A stretch of DNA of 64,000 bases from RH-AL1 sp050013235 (GTDB taxonomy: Bacteria; Pseudomonadota; Alphaproteobacteria; Rhizobiales; Beijerinckiaceae), in contig JBEKFQ010000015.1 of NCBI GenBank assembly GCA_050013235.1, positions 3,311 through 67,310 on the forward strand, read 5' to 3'. The number at the start of each line of letters is the position of its first letter. The first letter of the stretch is position 1. The position numbers were made by a program, and so were the translations under genes. Below the pieces are notes generated by a model, which worked only from the letters and a program-made list of their open reading frames with translations, made no database searches and was not told where the DNA came from. Positions 44,843 through 52,798 of this stretch are shown here, piece after piece.

Positions 44843-45262
44843 TCAACGCGAGGGGATTGCGGAATTTGGCGGAGCATCGTCTGCGCCGGGCACCTCGAAT
44901 TTCGGATCGATGCGGTGTGCCGCCTCGAAATGCGTCTTCGCATTGTCGCGCATGCTCTTCCGGCCAGGCCAATCCTCCGGCATTTCGCCCGCGACGCATG
45001 CCGCCACGCTTCCCATCAGCGCCTCGCGTTTGAGATCCGCTGGGCCTTGAAAATCGGCGAAGCGCTTGCCTTCGCCCGTCACGCATCGGGCCACCGTGCC
45101 CTTGAAGGCGGGATCGCGGGCTTCGTCGGGCCAGGAGGCATAGGGGCCCGGCGGCGGGGTCAGAAACCATTTGGACGGCGGCTCGTCCGCGAGAGGCGCC
45201 GCAAAGGCCGGCAGCGCCAAGGCAAACAGCGCCATGAGAGCGAGGATTGGGCGATGAGTCAT
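44843..45262 (-). CDS. exported hypothetical protein
   Basis: 139 residues. A clear signal peptide (PILALMALFALALPAFAAP) and a mature part with two cysteines (VARCVTGEGKRFADFQ, SVAACVAGEMPEDW) that may form a disulfide. No known domain recognised. ATG 45262 is chosen as it places the signal peptide at the N-terminus. It follows uup in the same direction with a 14-base gap. Confidence 0.7.
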   Translation of the reverse strand: MTHRPILALMALFALALPAFAAPLADEPPSKWFLTPPPGPYASWPDEARDPAFKGTVARCVTGEGKRFADFQGPADLKREALMGSVAACVAGEMPEDWPGRKSMRDNAKTHFEAAHRIDPKFEVPGADDAPPNSAIPSR

Positions 45263-45276
45263 GCGATCTTCCCGGC

Positions 45277-47088
45277 TCAGCCCTCGGCCGTCTCGCGCTG
45301 CATTTCCAAGTCCAGCCATTGCTCCTCGGCCTCGGCGAGTTCGCCTTCCGTCTTGGTCAGAGCCTCGGTGCGGCGGTTAAATTCGGCGAGATTGCGGGCA
45401 TAGAGGCCGGGGTCTTCCAGCGCCGTTTGTAGCCTGGCCTTGACCACTTCAAGCGCGGCGATCCGGCCCGGCAATGTCTCCAACGCGTGCTTGTCCCTAA
45501 AAGACAATTTCTTCTTCGCCACCGGCGCGGCCTTGACGGGCCCATCGCTCTTCTTTTCGCGCAAAATCTCGACCGCCGCGCGGCCTCTCAGGCCCTCGCC
45601 GCGCTGCGCCACCATGTCGGAATAGCCGCCCGCATAGTCCTGCCAGACGCCATCGCCCTCGGCGACGAGAACGCCGGTCGCCACCCGGTCCAAAAAGTCG
45701 CGGTCATGGCTCACCAGCAAGAGCGTGCCGGGATAATCGGTCAGCATTTCCTGCAACAGGTCGAGCGTCTCGAGGTCGAGATCATTGGTCGGCTCGTCGA
45801 GCACCAGCAGGTTGGAGGGTTGCGCCAAGGCGCGCGCGAGCATCAGCCGGCCGCGCTCGCCGCCCGACAACCGGCCGATCGGCGTCCGCGCCTGTTCCGG
45901 CCCGAACAAAAAGTCCTTCATATAGCCGATGACGTGCTTGCGCTCGCCATTGACCTCGACGAAATCGCTGCCGCCGCCGGTCAGGGCGTCCTTCAGCGTC
46001 GTCGTGGGCTCCAGGCTCGCGCGCTTCTGGTCGAGCGTCGCCATTTGGAGATTGGCGCCGAGCTTCACCGTGCCGCTATCGGGCTCGATCACGCCGGTCA
46101 GCAGCGAGATCAGTGTCGTCTTGCCCGCGCCATTGGCGCCGATCAGGCCGAACCGGTCGCCGCGCAGCACGCGGGTCGAAAAATCCGCGACGATGACGCG
46201 CTCGCCATACGACTTGTAGACGTGCTTGGCCTCGATCACGAGCTTGCCCGAGACCGCGCCTTCGCTCGCCACCAGCCGGACGTCGCCCGTCGATTTACGA
46301 TATTCGCGCCGGTCCGTGCGCAGGCCTTGCAGCCGGGCGAGACGGTTCTGGTTGCGCTTGCGCCGCGCGGTCACGCCATAGCGCAGCCAATGCTCTTCAT
46401 TGACGATCTGCCGGTCGAGCTTGTGCTGCTGGCGCTCTTCTTCCTCGAGCTGGAGATCGCGCCAGGCTTCGAATTCGCCAAAGCCCCTGCCGAAATTCTT
46501 GGTCACGCCCCGGTCGATCCAGACCGTCTGACGCGAAAGATTGGTGAGAAAGCGCCGGTCATGGCTGATGATGACCATCGCCGAGCGCAGAGTCTTGAGT
46601 TCCGCCTCCAGCCATTCGATGGCGGGCAGATCGAGATGGTTGGTCGGCTCGTCGAGCAGCAAAATATCGGGTTGGGGCGCCAGAACCCGCGCAAGCGCCG
46701 CGCGGCGCGCCTCGCCCCCCGAGAGTGTTGCCGGGTCTTCCTCGCCGGTCAGGCCGAGTTCGTTGAGCAGGCTGATCGCGCGATAGGGATCGTCGAGCGG
46801 CCCGAGACCTTCCTCGGCATAGGCCAGCGTCGTCGCATAGCCGGAAAGATCGGGCTCCTGCGGCAGGTAGCGCAAGCTGACCTGGGGTTTGAGGAATCGC
46901 GTGCCGCTGTCGAACTCGATCTCGCCCGCCGCGATCTTCAGAAGCGTCGATTTGCCCGAGCCATTGCGCCCGACAAGGCAGATCCGGTCGCCTTGGCTCA
47001 CCGAGAGATCGGCGCCTGCCAGGAGCTGGGTGCTGCCGCCGAGCGTCAGACCGATATTTTGAAGCGTAAGAAGCGGAGGAGGAGCCAT
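45277..47088 (-). CDS. uup: ABC-F family ATPase Uup
   Basis: 603 residues with two ABC domains and no membrane part. Domain 1: Walker A GRNGSGKSTLL, signature LSGGEARRAALARVL; domain 2: GANGAGKTTLI, LSGGERGRLMLARAL; both with DEPTNHLD or DEPTNDLD. The ~75-residue C-terminal coiled coil (from about 525) after KKKLSFRDKHALE marks it as Uup, which acts on ribosomes or branched DNA and reduces transposon excision. ATG 47088 (MAPPPLLTL) has GGAGGAGG just upstream, deciding the start. Confidence 0.94.
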   Translation of the reverse strand: MAPPPLLTLQNIGLTLGGSTQLLAGADLSVSQGDRICLVGRNGSGKSTLLKIAAGEIEFDSGTRFLKPQVSLRYLPQEPDLSGYATTLAYAEEGLGPLDDPYRAISLLNELGLTGEEDPATLSGGEARRAALARVLAPQPDILLLDEPTNHLDLPAIEWLEAELKTLRSAMVIISHDRRFLTNLSRQTVWIDRGVTKNFGRGFGEFEAWRDLQLEEEERQQHKLDRQIVNEEHWLRYGVTARRKRNQNRLARLQGLRTDRREYRKSTGDVRLVASEGAVSGKLVIEAKHVYKSYGERVIVADFSTRVLRGDRFGLIGANGAGKTTLISLLTGVIEPDSGTVKLGANLQMATLDQKRASLEPTTTLKDALTGGGSDFVEVNGERKHVIGYMKDFLFGPEQARTPIGRLSGGERGRLMLARALAQPSNLLVLDEPTNDLDLETLDLLQEMLTDYPGTLLLVSHDRDFLDRVATGVLVAEGDGVWQDYAGGYSDMVAQRGEGLRGRAAVEILREKKSDGPVKAAPVAKKKLSFRDKHALETLPGRIAALEVVKARLQTALEDPGLYARNLAEFNRRTEALTKTEGELAEAEEQWLDLEMQRETAEG

Positions 47089-47247
47089 GTTGCCGATCTG
47101 GTGCCGCGCTTGGCCATTGCAAGGCGGGTCAGCGGCAGTTCTTAAGGGGGATTGGCGCCAAGGGGAACCCCGCAACGCCACGCGGAGATCACATGCCGCC
47201 TAAATTATTGAAATGACTGCGATCTGTTCGGGATGGGACTGCCTGTG

Positions 47248-47299
47248 CCCCCTCTACCATGATTCGCATGATGTCCTCCCCCGCGTCGCGGAGGAGGAT
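47248..47299. repeat. short C-rich palindromic repeat (family C), copy 2
   Basis: CCCCCTCTACCATGATTCGC, then TCCTCCCCCGCG pairing with CGCGGAGGAGGA. Related to 7845-7897. Located between the 5' end of uup and the 3' end of ugd. Confidence 0.6.
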
Positions 47300-47309
47300 C
47301 GAGCTCTGG

Positions 47310-48620
47310 CTAGAGCATCGGCCGGCCGATGCTGGTGTAGCGCAAGCCATGACTGGTGGCTTCCTCCGGCAAATAGATATTGCGGAGATCGATCAAGACG
47401 GGATCGGCGAGAAGGCTCTTGATGCGGCGCAGATCGAGGGCGCGGAACTCGTCCCATTCCGTCACGATCGCCACGGCATGGGCGCCCTCGACGCAATCAT
47501 AGGCATTTCCGGCGAAGGTCATGCCGGGCAGCAGGGGTCTCGCCAACTCCATCCCCTCGGGATCGTAGCCGCGCACCGCGGCACCGGCATCTTGCAGGGC
47601 GGTGACGATGGCAAGCGCGGGCGCCTCGCGCATGTCGTCGGTATTTGGCTTGAAGGTCAGGCCGAGGATGGCGATGGTCTTGCCCCGCACCGAGCCGCCG
47701 CAAGCCGCGATGATCTTGCGGCCCATGGCGCGCTTGCGCTGATCATTGACGCCGACGACCGTCTCGACGATGCGCAGCGGCGCTTCGTAATCCTGGCCGG
47801 TCTTGACCAAAGCCAGCGTGTCCTTGGGAAAGCAAGAGCCGCCGTAGCCTGGTCCCGCATGCAGAAATTTCGATCCGATCCGCTTGTCGAGTCCGATGCC
47901 GCGCGCGACCTCCTGCACATTGGCGCCGGTGGCGTCGCAGAGATCGGCGATTTCGTTGATGAAGGTGATCTTGACCGCGAGAAACGCGTTGGCGGCATAT
48001 TTGATCAATTCGGATGTCCGGCGGCCGACATAGACAATCGGCAGGCTGTTCAGCGACAGCGGCCGGTAGATGGCGGCCATCACCGCCTTGGCCCGCTCGC
48101 TCTCGGCGCCGACCACGACCCGGTCCGGCCGCTTGAAATCCTCGATCGCCGCGCCTTCGCGCAAAAATTCCGGATTGGAGACGACGTCGATCTCCAGGTC
48201 CGGCCGGACCTCCTTGATGATCCGCTCGACCTCGTCGCCGGTTCCCACCGGGACGGTGGATTTGGTGACGACGATCAAGGGCCCGGTGGCCGCGCGCGCG
48301 ACTTCCGCCGCCGCCGCATAGACATAAGAGAGATCCGCATGCCCATCGCCATGCCGCGAGGGCGTCCCCACCGCGATGAACACGGCCTCGGCATCGGCGA
48401 CGGCAGCCTTTAGATCGGTCGAGAAGCTCAGGCGCTCCTCGCGCACGTTGCGGTCCACGAGATCCTTCAATCCGGGCTCGTAGATCGGCATGATGCCGTC
48501 CCGGAGGGCCGCGATCTTGGATTCGTCGAGGTCGACACAAACGACGGTATGACCGAAATCCGAAAAACAGGCGCCGGACACGAGTCCGACGTAACCGCTG
48601 CCAATCATCGCTATGCGCAA
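47310..48620 (-). CDS. ugd: UDP-glucose 6-dehydrogenase
   Basis: Oxidises UDP-glucose to UDP-glucuronate for acidic polysaccharides or lipids. 436 residues: Rossmann MIGSGYVGLVSGACFSDFGH (first 20 of the motif), TKSTVPVGTG, the central NPEFLREG, and the catalytic Cys in GPGYGGSCFPKD, then the C-terminal UDP-binding LGLTFKPNTDDMREAP. Full length. Stands alone between repeats; a sulfotransferase-like gene lies 600 bases upstream on the same strand. Confidence 0.96.
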   Translation of the reverse strand: MRIAMIGSGYVGLVSGACFSDFGHTVVCVDLDESKIAALRDGIMPIYEPGLKDLVDRNVREERLSFSTDLKAAVADAEAVFIAVGTPSRHGDGHADLSYVYAAAAEVARAATGPLIVVTKSTVPVGTGDEVERIIKEVRPDLEIDVVSNPEFLREGAAIEDFKRPDRVVVGAESERAKAVMAAIYRPLSLNSLPIVYVGRRTSELIKYAANAFLAVKITFINEIADLCDATGANVQEVARGIGLDKRIGSKFLHAGPGYGGSCFPKDTLALVKTGQDYEAPLRIVETVVGVNDQRKRAMGRKIIAACGGSVRGKTIAILGLTFKPNTDDMREAPALAIVTALQDAGAAVRGYDPEGMELARPLLPGMTFAGNAYDCVEGAHAVAIVTEWDEFRALDLRRIKSLLADPVLIDLRNIYLPEEATSHGLRYTSIGRPML

Positions 48621-49223
48621 GCGTCTCTCCCCCGTGGTTCAGGCGCGGCGCGCCTCGTCGGGGCCCCTTCTAGCGGAGTTCTCCCTGGGGATAAAGCCGG
48701 GTTCCAAAGCGCATGGGCCGGCCTTCCCGGACAGCCTGCGCGAAGCGGGTAAGAGCCTCGAAACAATAGGGTCTTAGAGAAAGTCCCGAAAAGTTGCGGA
48801 CTTTTCCGGTCGAGGACACGCTCCAACTTCTTAAAAAGAGAGCGCGCTCCGCATGGGGGGAATTACAAAAGCGATAGCTGTTTGAAGCGCTCCGCCAAAA
48901 AGACCCCGACGCAAAACGGCCCAGACGCAAAAAGGCCCAGCGAAGCCGCGCGCGCAGCTAGCCAGGCCTTTTACCCCTCGGTCCCGCCGACGCCGGATGC
49001 TTTTTCCCCCGAAGAAGCACCAACAGCCGCCAGAACCGGAATCTTCATAGCAAGGCGCCGCTGACGAGTCTGTGTCGTACGGGGCACAGCATGATGGAAC
49101 TGTCATAATCGAGACCGCGTTCCGCTTTGACGGAATCGCCAAAGCGACGGGAATTTGTTCTCTTATCAAGGAGTTAGCGCATGTCCTCGACCGGAAAGGT
49201 CCGCAACTTTTTCGGAACGCGCT
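48621..49223. other. 600-bp intergenic region with two 115-bp repeat copies
   Basis: No supported gene. It contains repeat copies 4 and 5 and, between them (48886-49109), GC-rich sequence with a short duplicated GACGCAAAA..GGCCCAG element near 48909-48945. Likely an insertion-prone spacer between ugd and the sulfotransferase-like gene. Confidence 0.6.
48774..48882 (+). repeat. 115-bp two-hairpin interspersed repeat, copy 4 (mosaic)
   Basis: The left hairpin (TAGAGAAAGTCCCGAAAAGT...GACTTTTCC) is oriented like copy 1, as is ACTTCTTAAAAAGAGAG. The right hairpin (GCGCGCTCCGCATGGGG... ACAAAAGCGATAG) reads in the opposite orientation to copy 1. The copy is decayed and is the only one not touching a stop codon. 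Confidence 0.7.
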
Positions 49224-49226
49224 CTA
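49110..49226 (-). repeat. 115-bp two-hairpin interspersed repeat, copy 5
   Basis: Oriented like copy 2: GCGTTCCGCTTTGACGG at the left and TTCGGAACGCGCTCTA at the right. The terminal CTA (49224-49226) is, on the minus strand, the TAG stop of the sulfotransferase-like gene. Confidence 0.85.
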
Positions 49227-49949
49227 AGCCGCGGGCATGTCTCCATGGTAGGAAAGCACTTCGGGATAGAAGCGCGTCAATAAATCCGTGAAATTCTCCT
49301 GAACGTATTTCACGATCGGCAGCGGCACGTGCTTTTTCCATTCCTCGGGATCGCCGCTGCGGTAATGGGACTGGTCGTTCACCTCGCCGGGCGGACGCCC
49401 GCCGGAAAAGGCCTCGAAGGTGTAGCGCCAATCCGGCGGAAGGTGGGGCCGCGACAGGGGAAGCATGTCCTTGACCCAATGGGACGGCTGGAGGACAAAA
49501 TCCTCGACGCGGATCGTCTTGAACCGCTCGTCCCCATAATCCCAATTGCGGAGCGCGAAGAGCGGCCCGGACGTGCCGGGACCGATGCCGGATCGTTCCA
49601 GGAACGTCAGGGTGAGATACAGCCCCTCGTGAAAGCTGGCGCTTTTCAACACGCGGCGTTGCTTTGTCAGCTCGCTCCAACCGGTATCGGGATGGGTGTT
49701 TAAATGGGAGAAATACGAAGAGACAATAATGTTGAGCGGGTTTCTGACGAAATGGATGCCCCAAAGTTCTTGATCGACGGCGAGGCGGTAATCGGAATTC
49801 CCGAAGAACGTGAGATGCGCGGGGGTTTTTTTGACATTCTCTGTTTTGTCGTCTTGCGCGAAATCGAGATAATTCAACTCGGAGATTTCGTGTAAGTATT
49901 TAATAGCCCATCGCGAGGCGCATTTATGATGCGAATGGAAATAGATCAT
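49224..49949 (-). CDS. sulfotransferase-like protein
   Basis: 241 residues. The N-terminal YFHSHHKCASRW fits a phosphosulfate-binding loop and HFVRNPLNIIVSSYFSH the 3'-phosphate-binding Arg/Ser motif of PAPS-dependent sulfotransferases. The acceptor is unknown; surface polysaccharide or lipid is a guess supported only by ugd nearby. AT-richer at its 5' end than its neighbours. Its stop codon is supplied by repeat copy 5. Confidence 0.75.
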   Translation of the reverse strand: MIYFHSHHKCASRWAIKYLHEISELNYLDFAQDDKTENVKKTPAHLTFFGNSDYRLAVDQELWGIHFVRNPLNIIVSSYFSHLNTHPDTGWSELTKQRRVLKSASFHEGLYLTLTFLERSGIGPGTSGPLFALRNWDYGDERFKTIRVEDFVLQPSHWVKDMLPLSRPHLPPDWRYTFEAFSGGRPPGEVNDQSHYRSGDPEEWKKHVPLPIVKYVQENFTDLLTRFYPEVLSYHGDMPAA

Positions 49950-50095
49950 CGGAACAACCGGCTTGCGGAGATATGACAGCGAAGCTACATAATTTGTTCA
50001 TTCATTAAAGCGCGATCCGTGGCGAGCGGCGTCAATTAAACGTGATGAGGCAAGAGTCCGCGGCCTGACGCCGACCGGCCGCGACAGGCTTCACT

Positions 50096-51298
50096 CTACC
50101 GTAACGAGGCGCAAAAGCGCTGGATCAAGCCGCAGGCTTCTTCGAGCACGGGCGTCGCCGTTGCGTAAGAGAGCCGGAAATTAGGGCCCTGGCCAAAGGC
50201 CGTGCCTTGCACCACGGCCACGCCTTCCGTCTCCAACAGCGCGTCGACGAAATCGGCGTCGGTCTCGATCAGCTTGCCCTGCGGCGTTTGGCGTCCCAGC
50301 GCCTCCTTGACCGAGGGAAAGACGTAAAACGCGCCTTCCGGCGTGGGGCATTGCAGATATTTCGCCTGGTTGAGCATGGACACCACGAGGTCGCGGCGGC
50401 CTTCGAAGACTTTGCGGCTTTCCCCGATGAAGGCTTGGGTGCCGTTCAAGGCTTCGACGGCGGCCCATTGCGCGATCGAGCAAGCGCCCGAGGTCTGCTG
50501 CCCCTGCAACGTGTCCATGGCTTTGATCAAGCCCGTGGGACCGGCGGCATAACCGATGCGCCAGCCGGTCATGGCATAGCTTTTCGAGACGCCGTTGATC
50601 GTCAAGGTCCGGTCGAGCAACGCCGGCTCGACTTGCGCCGGCGTCGTGAATTCGAAATCGCCGTAGACGAGATGCTCGTAAATATCGTCGGTCATCACCC
50701 AGACGTGGGGATGGCGCACGAGCACATCGGTCAGCGCCTTCAATTCGGCGCGGGTATAAGCGGCGCCAGAGGGATTCGACGGCGAGTTCAGAAGCAGCCA
50801 TTTGGTTTTTGGCGTGATCGCTTGGTCGAGAGCTTCGGCCGTCAGCTTGAACCCATTTTTGTCCGATGTCGGCACGCGGACGGTTTCGCCGCCCGCGATC
50901 GCGACCAAATCGGGATAGCTGACCCAATAGGGCGCGGGCACGATGACTTCGTCGCCGGGATTGATCGTCGCGAGAAAGGCGTTGAACAGAATATGCTTGG
51001 CGCCGGTGCCGACGATGACCTGGCCAACGCTGTAATTCAGCCCGTTCTCGCGCTTGAATTTTTCGACGATCGCTTCCTTCAGCGGCGCGATGCCGGACAC
51101 GGGGGTATATTTGGTTTCGCCCCGCTCGATGGCGGCAATGGCGGCCTGTTTGATATTTTCCGGCGTGTCGAAATCGGGCTCGCCGACGGTCAGCGAGATG
51201 ATGGTGCGCCCGGCCGCCCGCAAATCCCGCGCCTTTTGCGTCGCGGCAATGGTCGCGGAGGGTTTGATTCGCGACAGAGCGGTGGACAGGAATGGCAT
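50096..51298 (-). CDS. aspC: aspartate aminotransferase (class I, PLP)
   Basis: 400 residues of aminotransferase subgroup I-gamma. Seen: ISLTVGEPDFDTPENIKQA, GTGAKHILFNAFLA, LNSPSNPSGAAY, MTDDIYEHL and the PLP lysine in NGVSKSYAMTGWRIGY; the substrate Arg lies in FRLSYA. Interconverts aspartate and glutamate with their keto acids. ATG 51298 gives the normal MPFLSTALSRIKPSAT N-terminus; 30 further codons upstream are spurious. Confidence 0.95.
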   Translation of the reverse strand: MPFLSTALSRIKPSATIAATQKARDLRAAGRTIISLTVGEPDFDTPENIKQAAIAAIERGETKYTPVSGIAPLKEAIVEKFKRENGLNYSVGQVIVGTGAKHILFNAFLATINPGDEVIVPAPYWVSYPDLVAIAGGETVRVPTSDKNGFKLTAEALDQAITPKTKWLLLNSPSNPSGAAYTRAELKALTDVLVRHPHVWVMTDDIYEHLVYGDFEFTTPAQVEPALLDRTLTINGVSKSYAMTGWRIGYAAGPTGLIKAMDTLQGQQTSGACSIAQWAAVEALNGTQAFIGESRKVFEGRRDLVVSMLNQAKYLQCPTPEGAFYVFPSVKEALGRQTPQGKLIETDADFVDALLETEGVAVVQGTAFGQGPNFRLSYATATPVLEEACGLIQRFCASLR

Positions 51299-51877
51299 GG
51301 CAGGCTCCTTGGGCGCCGTAGCGGATTTAGCGGCGCGGACCATAGGTTCGCATGCGCCGCCGGGCAACCCTAATCGCCGGCCGGCCAAGAGGTTGAATCG
51401 CGGGGGCGTATTTCACGCAAAAGTTGTCCGGCAAGATAAACTCGTCCGGCGCGAAAGAAACGATTCATTTACCCTATGGAGTCAAACCATGTCTCGGAGC
51501 CCGGCCGCGGCAAATGGGCTAACCGGTTGGAAAACATCCAGGAATAGTCACGGTTCGCTCAGACTTTCAGCATGATGCCCAATGACTGGACTCTAATTTT
51601 CAATGATTTCGGGTTAGGAAGAGACATGCGCGTCCCAACGCGTTGGCCTGGCTTTGCCGGGCCCTTCTCCCGAGACTTGCTCGCCTTTGGATCGCTCCAA
51701 GGCGAGCCTTTTTTCGCCGGGAGCCCGCGCCGAATCGCCCGCGCGGCATGTTCGAGGCCGTTTCAAACAACCGGCAAGATTCTTCCAACAACCGTCAAGA
51801 TTCCAACAACCGGCAAGAGATAGCGGACGGCTGGATCACCTCCCGCCGCCGCTCTCATGCTCGTGCCGAGGCTCGCG
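51299..51877. other. intergenic region upstream of aspC
   Basis: 579 bases without a supported gene between aspC and the His-rich protein gene (both minus strand). Holds the aspC promoter, not resolved, and an 18-bp tandem repeat near its far end. Confidence 0.5.
51765..51820. repeat. three tandem 18-bp units
   Basis: Units of the form CCAACAACCGGCAAGATT: an imperfect first unit from 51765, then 51785-51802 (one mismatch) and 51803-51820. Located just beyond the 3' end of the His-rich protein gene. No spacer or other CRISPR feature. Confidence 0.75.
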
Positions 51878-52702
51878 TCACTCCGCGGAGCTGCCACCCT
51901 GGTCATGGTCACCGTGGTGTTCATGCCGCTCGTGATGTTCGTGCTCCCCCTCGTCGTGATCCCAATGGTGGTGACCCCAATGATGGTGGTGGTGATGGTG
52001 CCAGTGGTGGCCCTCGCCGCCTTCTTCGTGCTCATGGTGCCAAGCGCGATGGCCCTCGTCGCCTTCTTCGTGCTCGTGGTGCCAAGCATGATGGCCTTCG
52101 TCGCCATCCCTGTGCTCGTGGCGCCATCCTTCGTGCCCGCCTTCATTCTCTTCCTCGCTGGGAACATTGAACGCGGCGTAAAGCAGTTTGCGGCCTTTAA
52201 AGGACACTTCGAGAAGTTTCGGCAGATGTTCTTTCTGCGCGGCGTCGAGGCTCGCGACGAGAGGGATCGTCGCATCGGTCAGGGCTTTCAGGGCCGTTGC
52301 CCGCTCGCTCAGCCATTCGCTCCGGTGTTTCAGCCGGTCGAGCGGGGTAAGCGCGGCGCCATCCTTATGGGCTTCGTGCTCTTTGCCGTGATCGTGCCAA
52401 AGACCACGAATCGCCGCTTCGACCGGGGTCCATAGCGGGGCTTGCGCGGCAGTGAGTTCAAGCCCGGCATGCAAGGCCGCCAGCTTGGCGTCGAACAGGG
52501 CTTTGTGAGCCGCGCGCTCTTTTTCCTTGTCCTCCGGCGTCGAGGCTCCAGGCTGGGACGCCGCAGGCTTGGCGGGGGCCGTGGTGGCTTGCGGCGGGGT
52601 TGCGGCTGGCGCGCCCTGGGCGAAACCCGTGACAGGCGCGAGGAAAGCGGTGGATCCGAGCAGTGCTCCGAGGACGAGGCCGGCCGGTAAGTATTTTGAC
52701 AT
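51878..52702 (-). CDS. exported LTXXQ-type protein with long His-rich tail
   Basis: 274 residues. Signal peptide (GLVLGALLGSTAFLAPVTGFAQG), Ala/Pro linker, then a helical domain (about 55-185) with two LTxxQ-like marks (LELTAAQAPLW and a later SLDAAQKEHLPKL), as in Spy/CpxP-type periplasmic proteins. The last ~85 residues hold about 32 histidines in imperfect repeats (EGHHAWHHEHEE-like units, then seven His in a row), with acidic residues, strongly suggesting zinc, nickel or copper binding. ATG 52702 places the signal peptide correctly. The repeats are also visible in DNA at 51900-52140. Confidence 0.85.
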   Translation of the reverse strand: MSKYLPAGLVLGALLGSTAFLAPVTGFAQGAPAATPPQATTAPAKPAASQPGASTPEDKEKERAAHKALFDAKLAALHAGLELTAAQAPLWTPVEAAIRGLWHDHGKEHEAHKDGAALTPLDRLKHRSEWLSERATALKALTDATIPLVASLDAAQKEHLPKLLEVSFKGRKLLYAAFNVPSEEENEGGHEGWRHEHRDGDEGHHAWHHEHEEGDEGHRAWHHEHEEGGEGHHWHHHHHHHWGHHHWDHDEGEHEHHERHEHHGDHDQGGSSAE

Positions 52703-52779
52703 TCGAAGTCTCCAAGAGAACAAGACCGCCTCTACATAAGGCGCGAGCCAGCGGAAATCATGGCGGTACCGCCCTATTA

Positions 52780-52798
52780 TTGATCACGTTTTGATCAA
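52780..52798. promoter_or_regulatory. perfect inverted repeat upstream of the His-rich gene
   Basis: TTGATCA - CGTTT - TGATCAA, overlapping the stop of the GT-C-like gene and about 80 bases upstream of the His-rich gene start. Could be an operator for the latter; there is no T run on the relevant strand to make it an intrinsic terminator. Confidence 0.4.

Noticed and set aside
45487..47145. 552-codon open frame opposite uup
   Set aside because: Shadow; both ABC domains are explicit on the minus strand.
48882..49064. 60-codon frame between repeat copies 4 and 5
   Set aside because: Lies in repeat-rich spacer, Ala/Pro-rich, no start signals or homology recognised.
51765..51820. Short regularly spaced units considered as a CRISPR array
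   Set aside because: Units are contiguous 18-bp tandem repeats with no unique spacers and no cas genes nearby.
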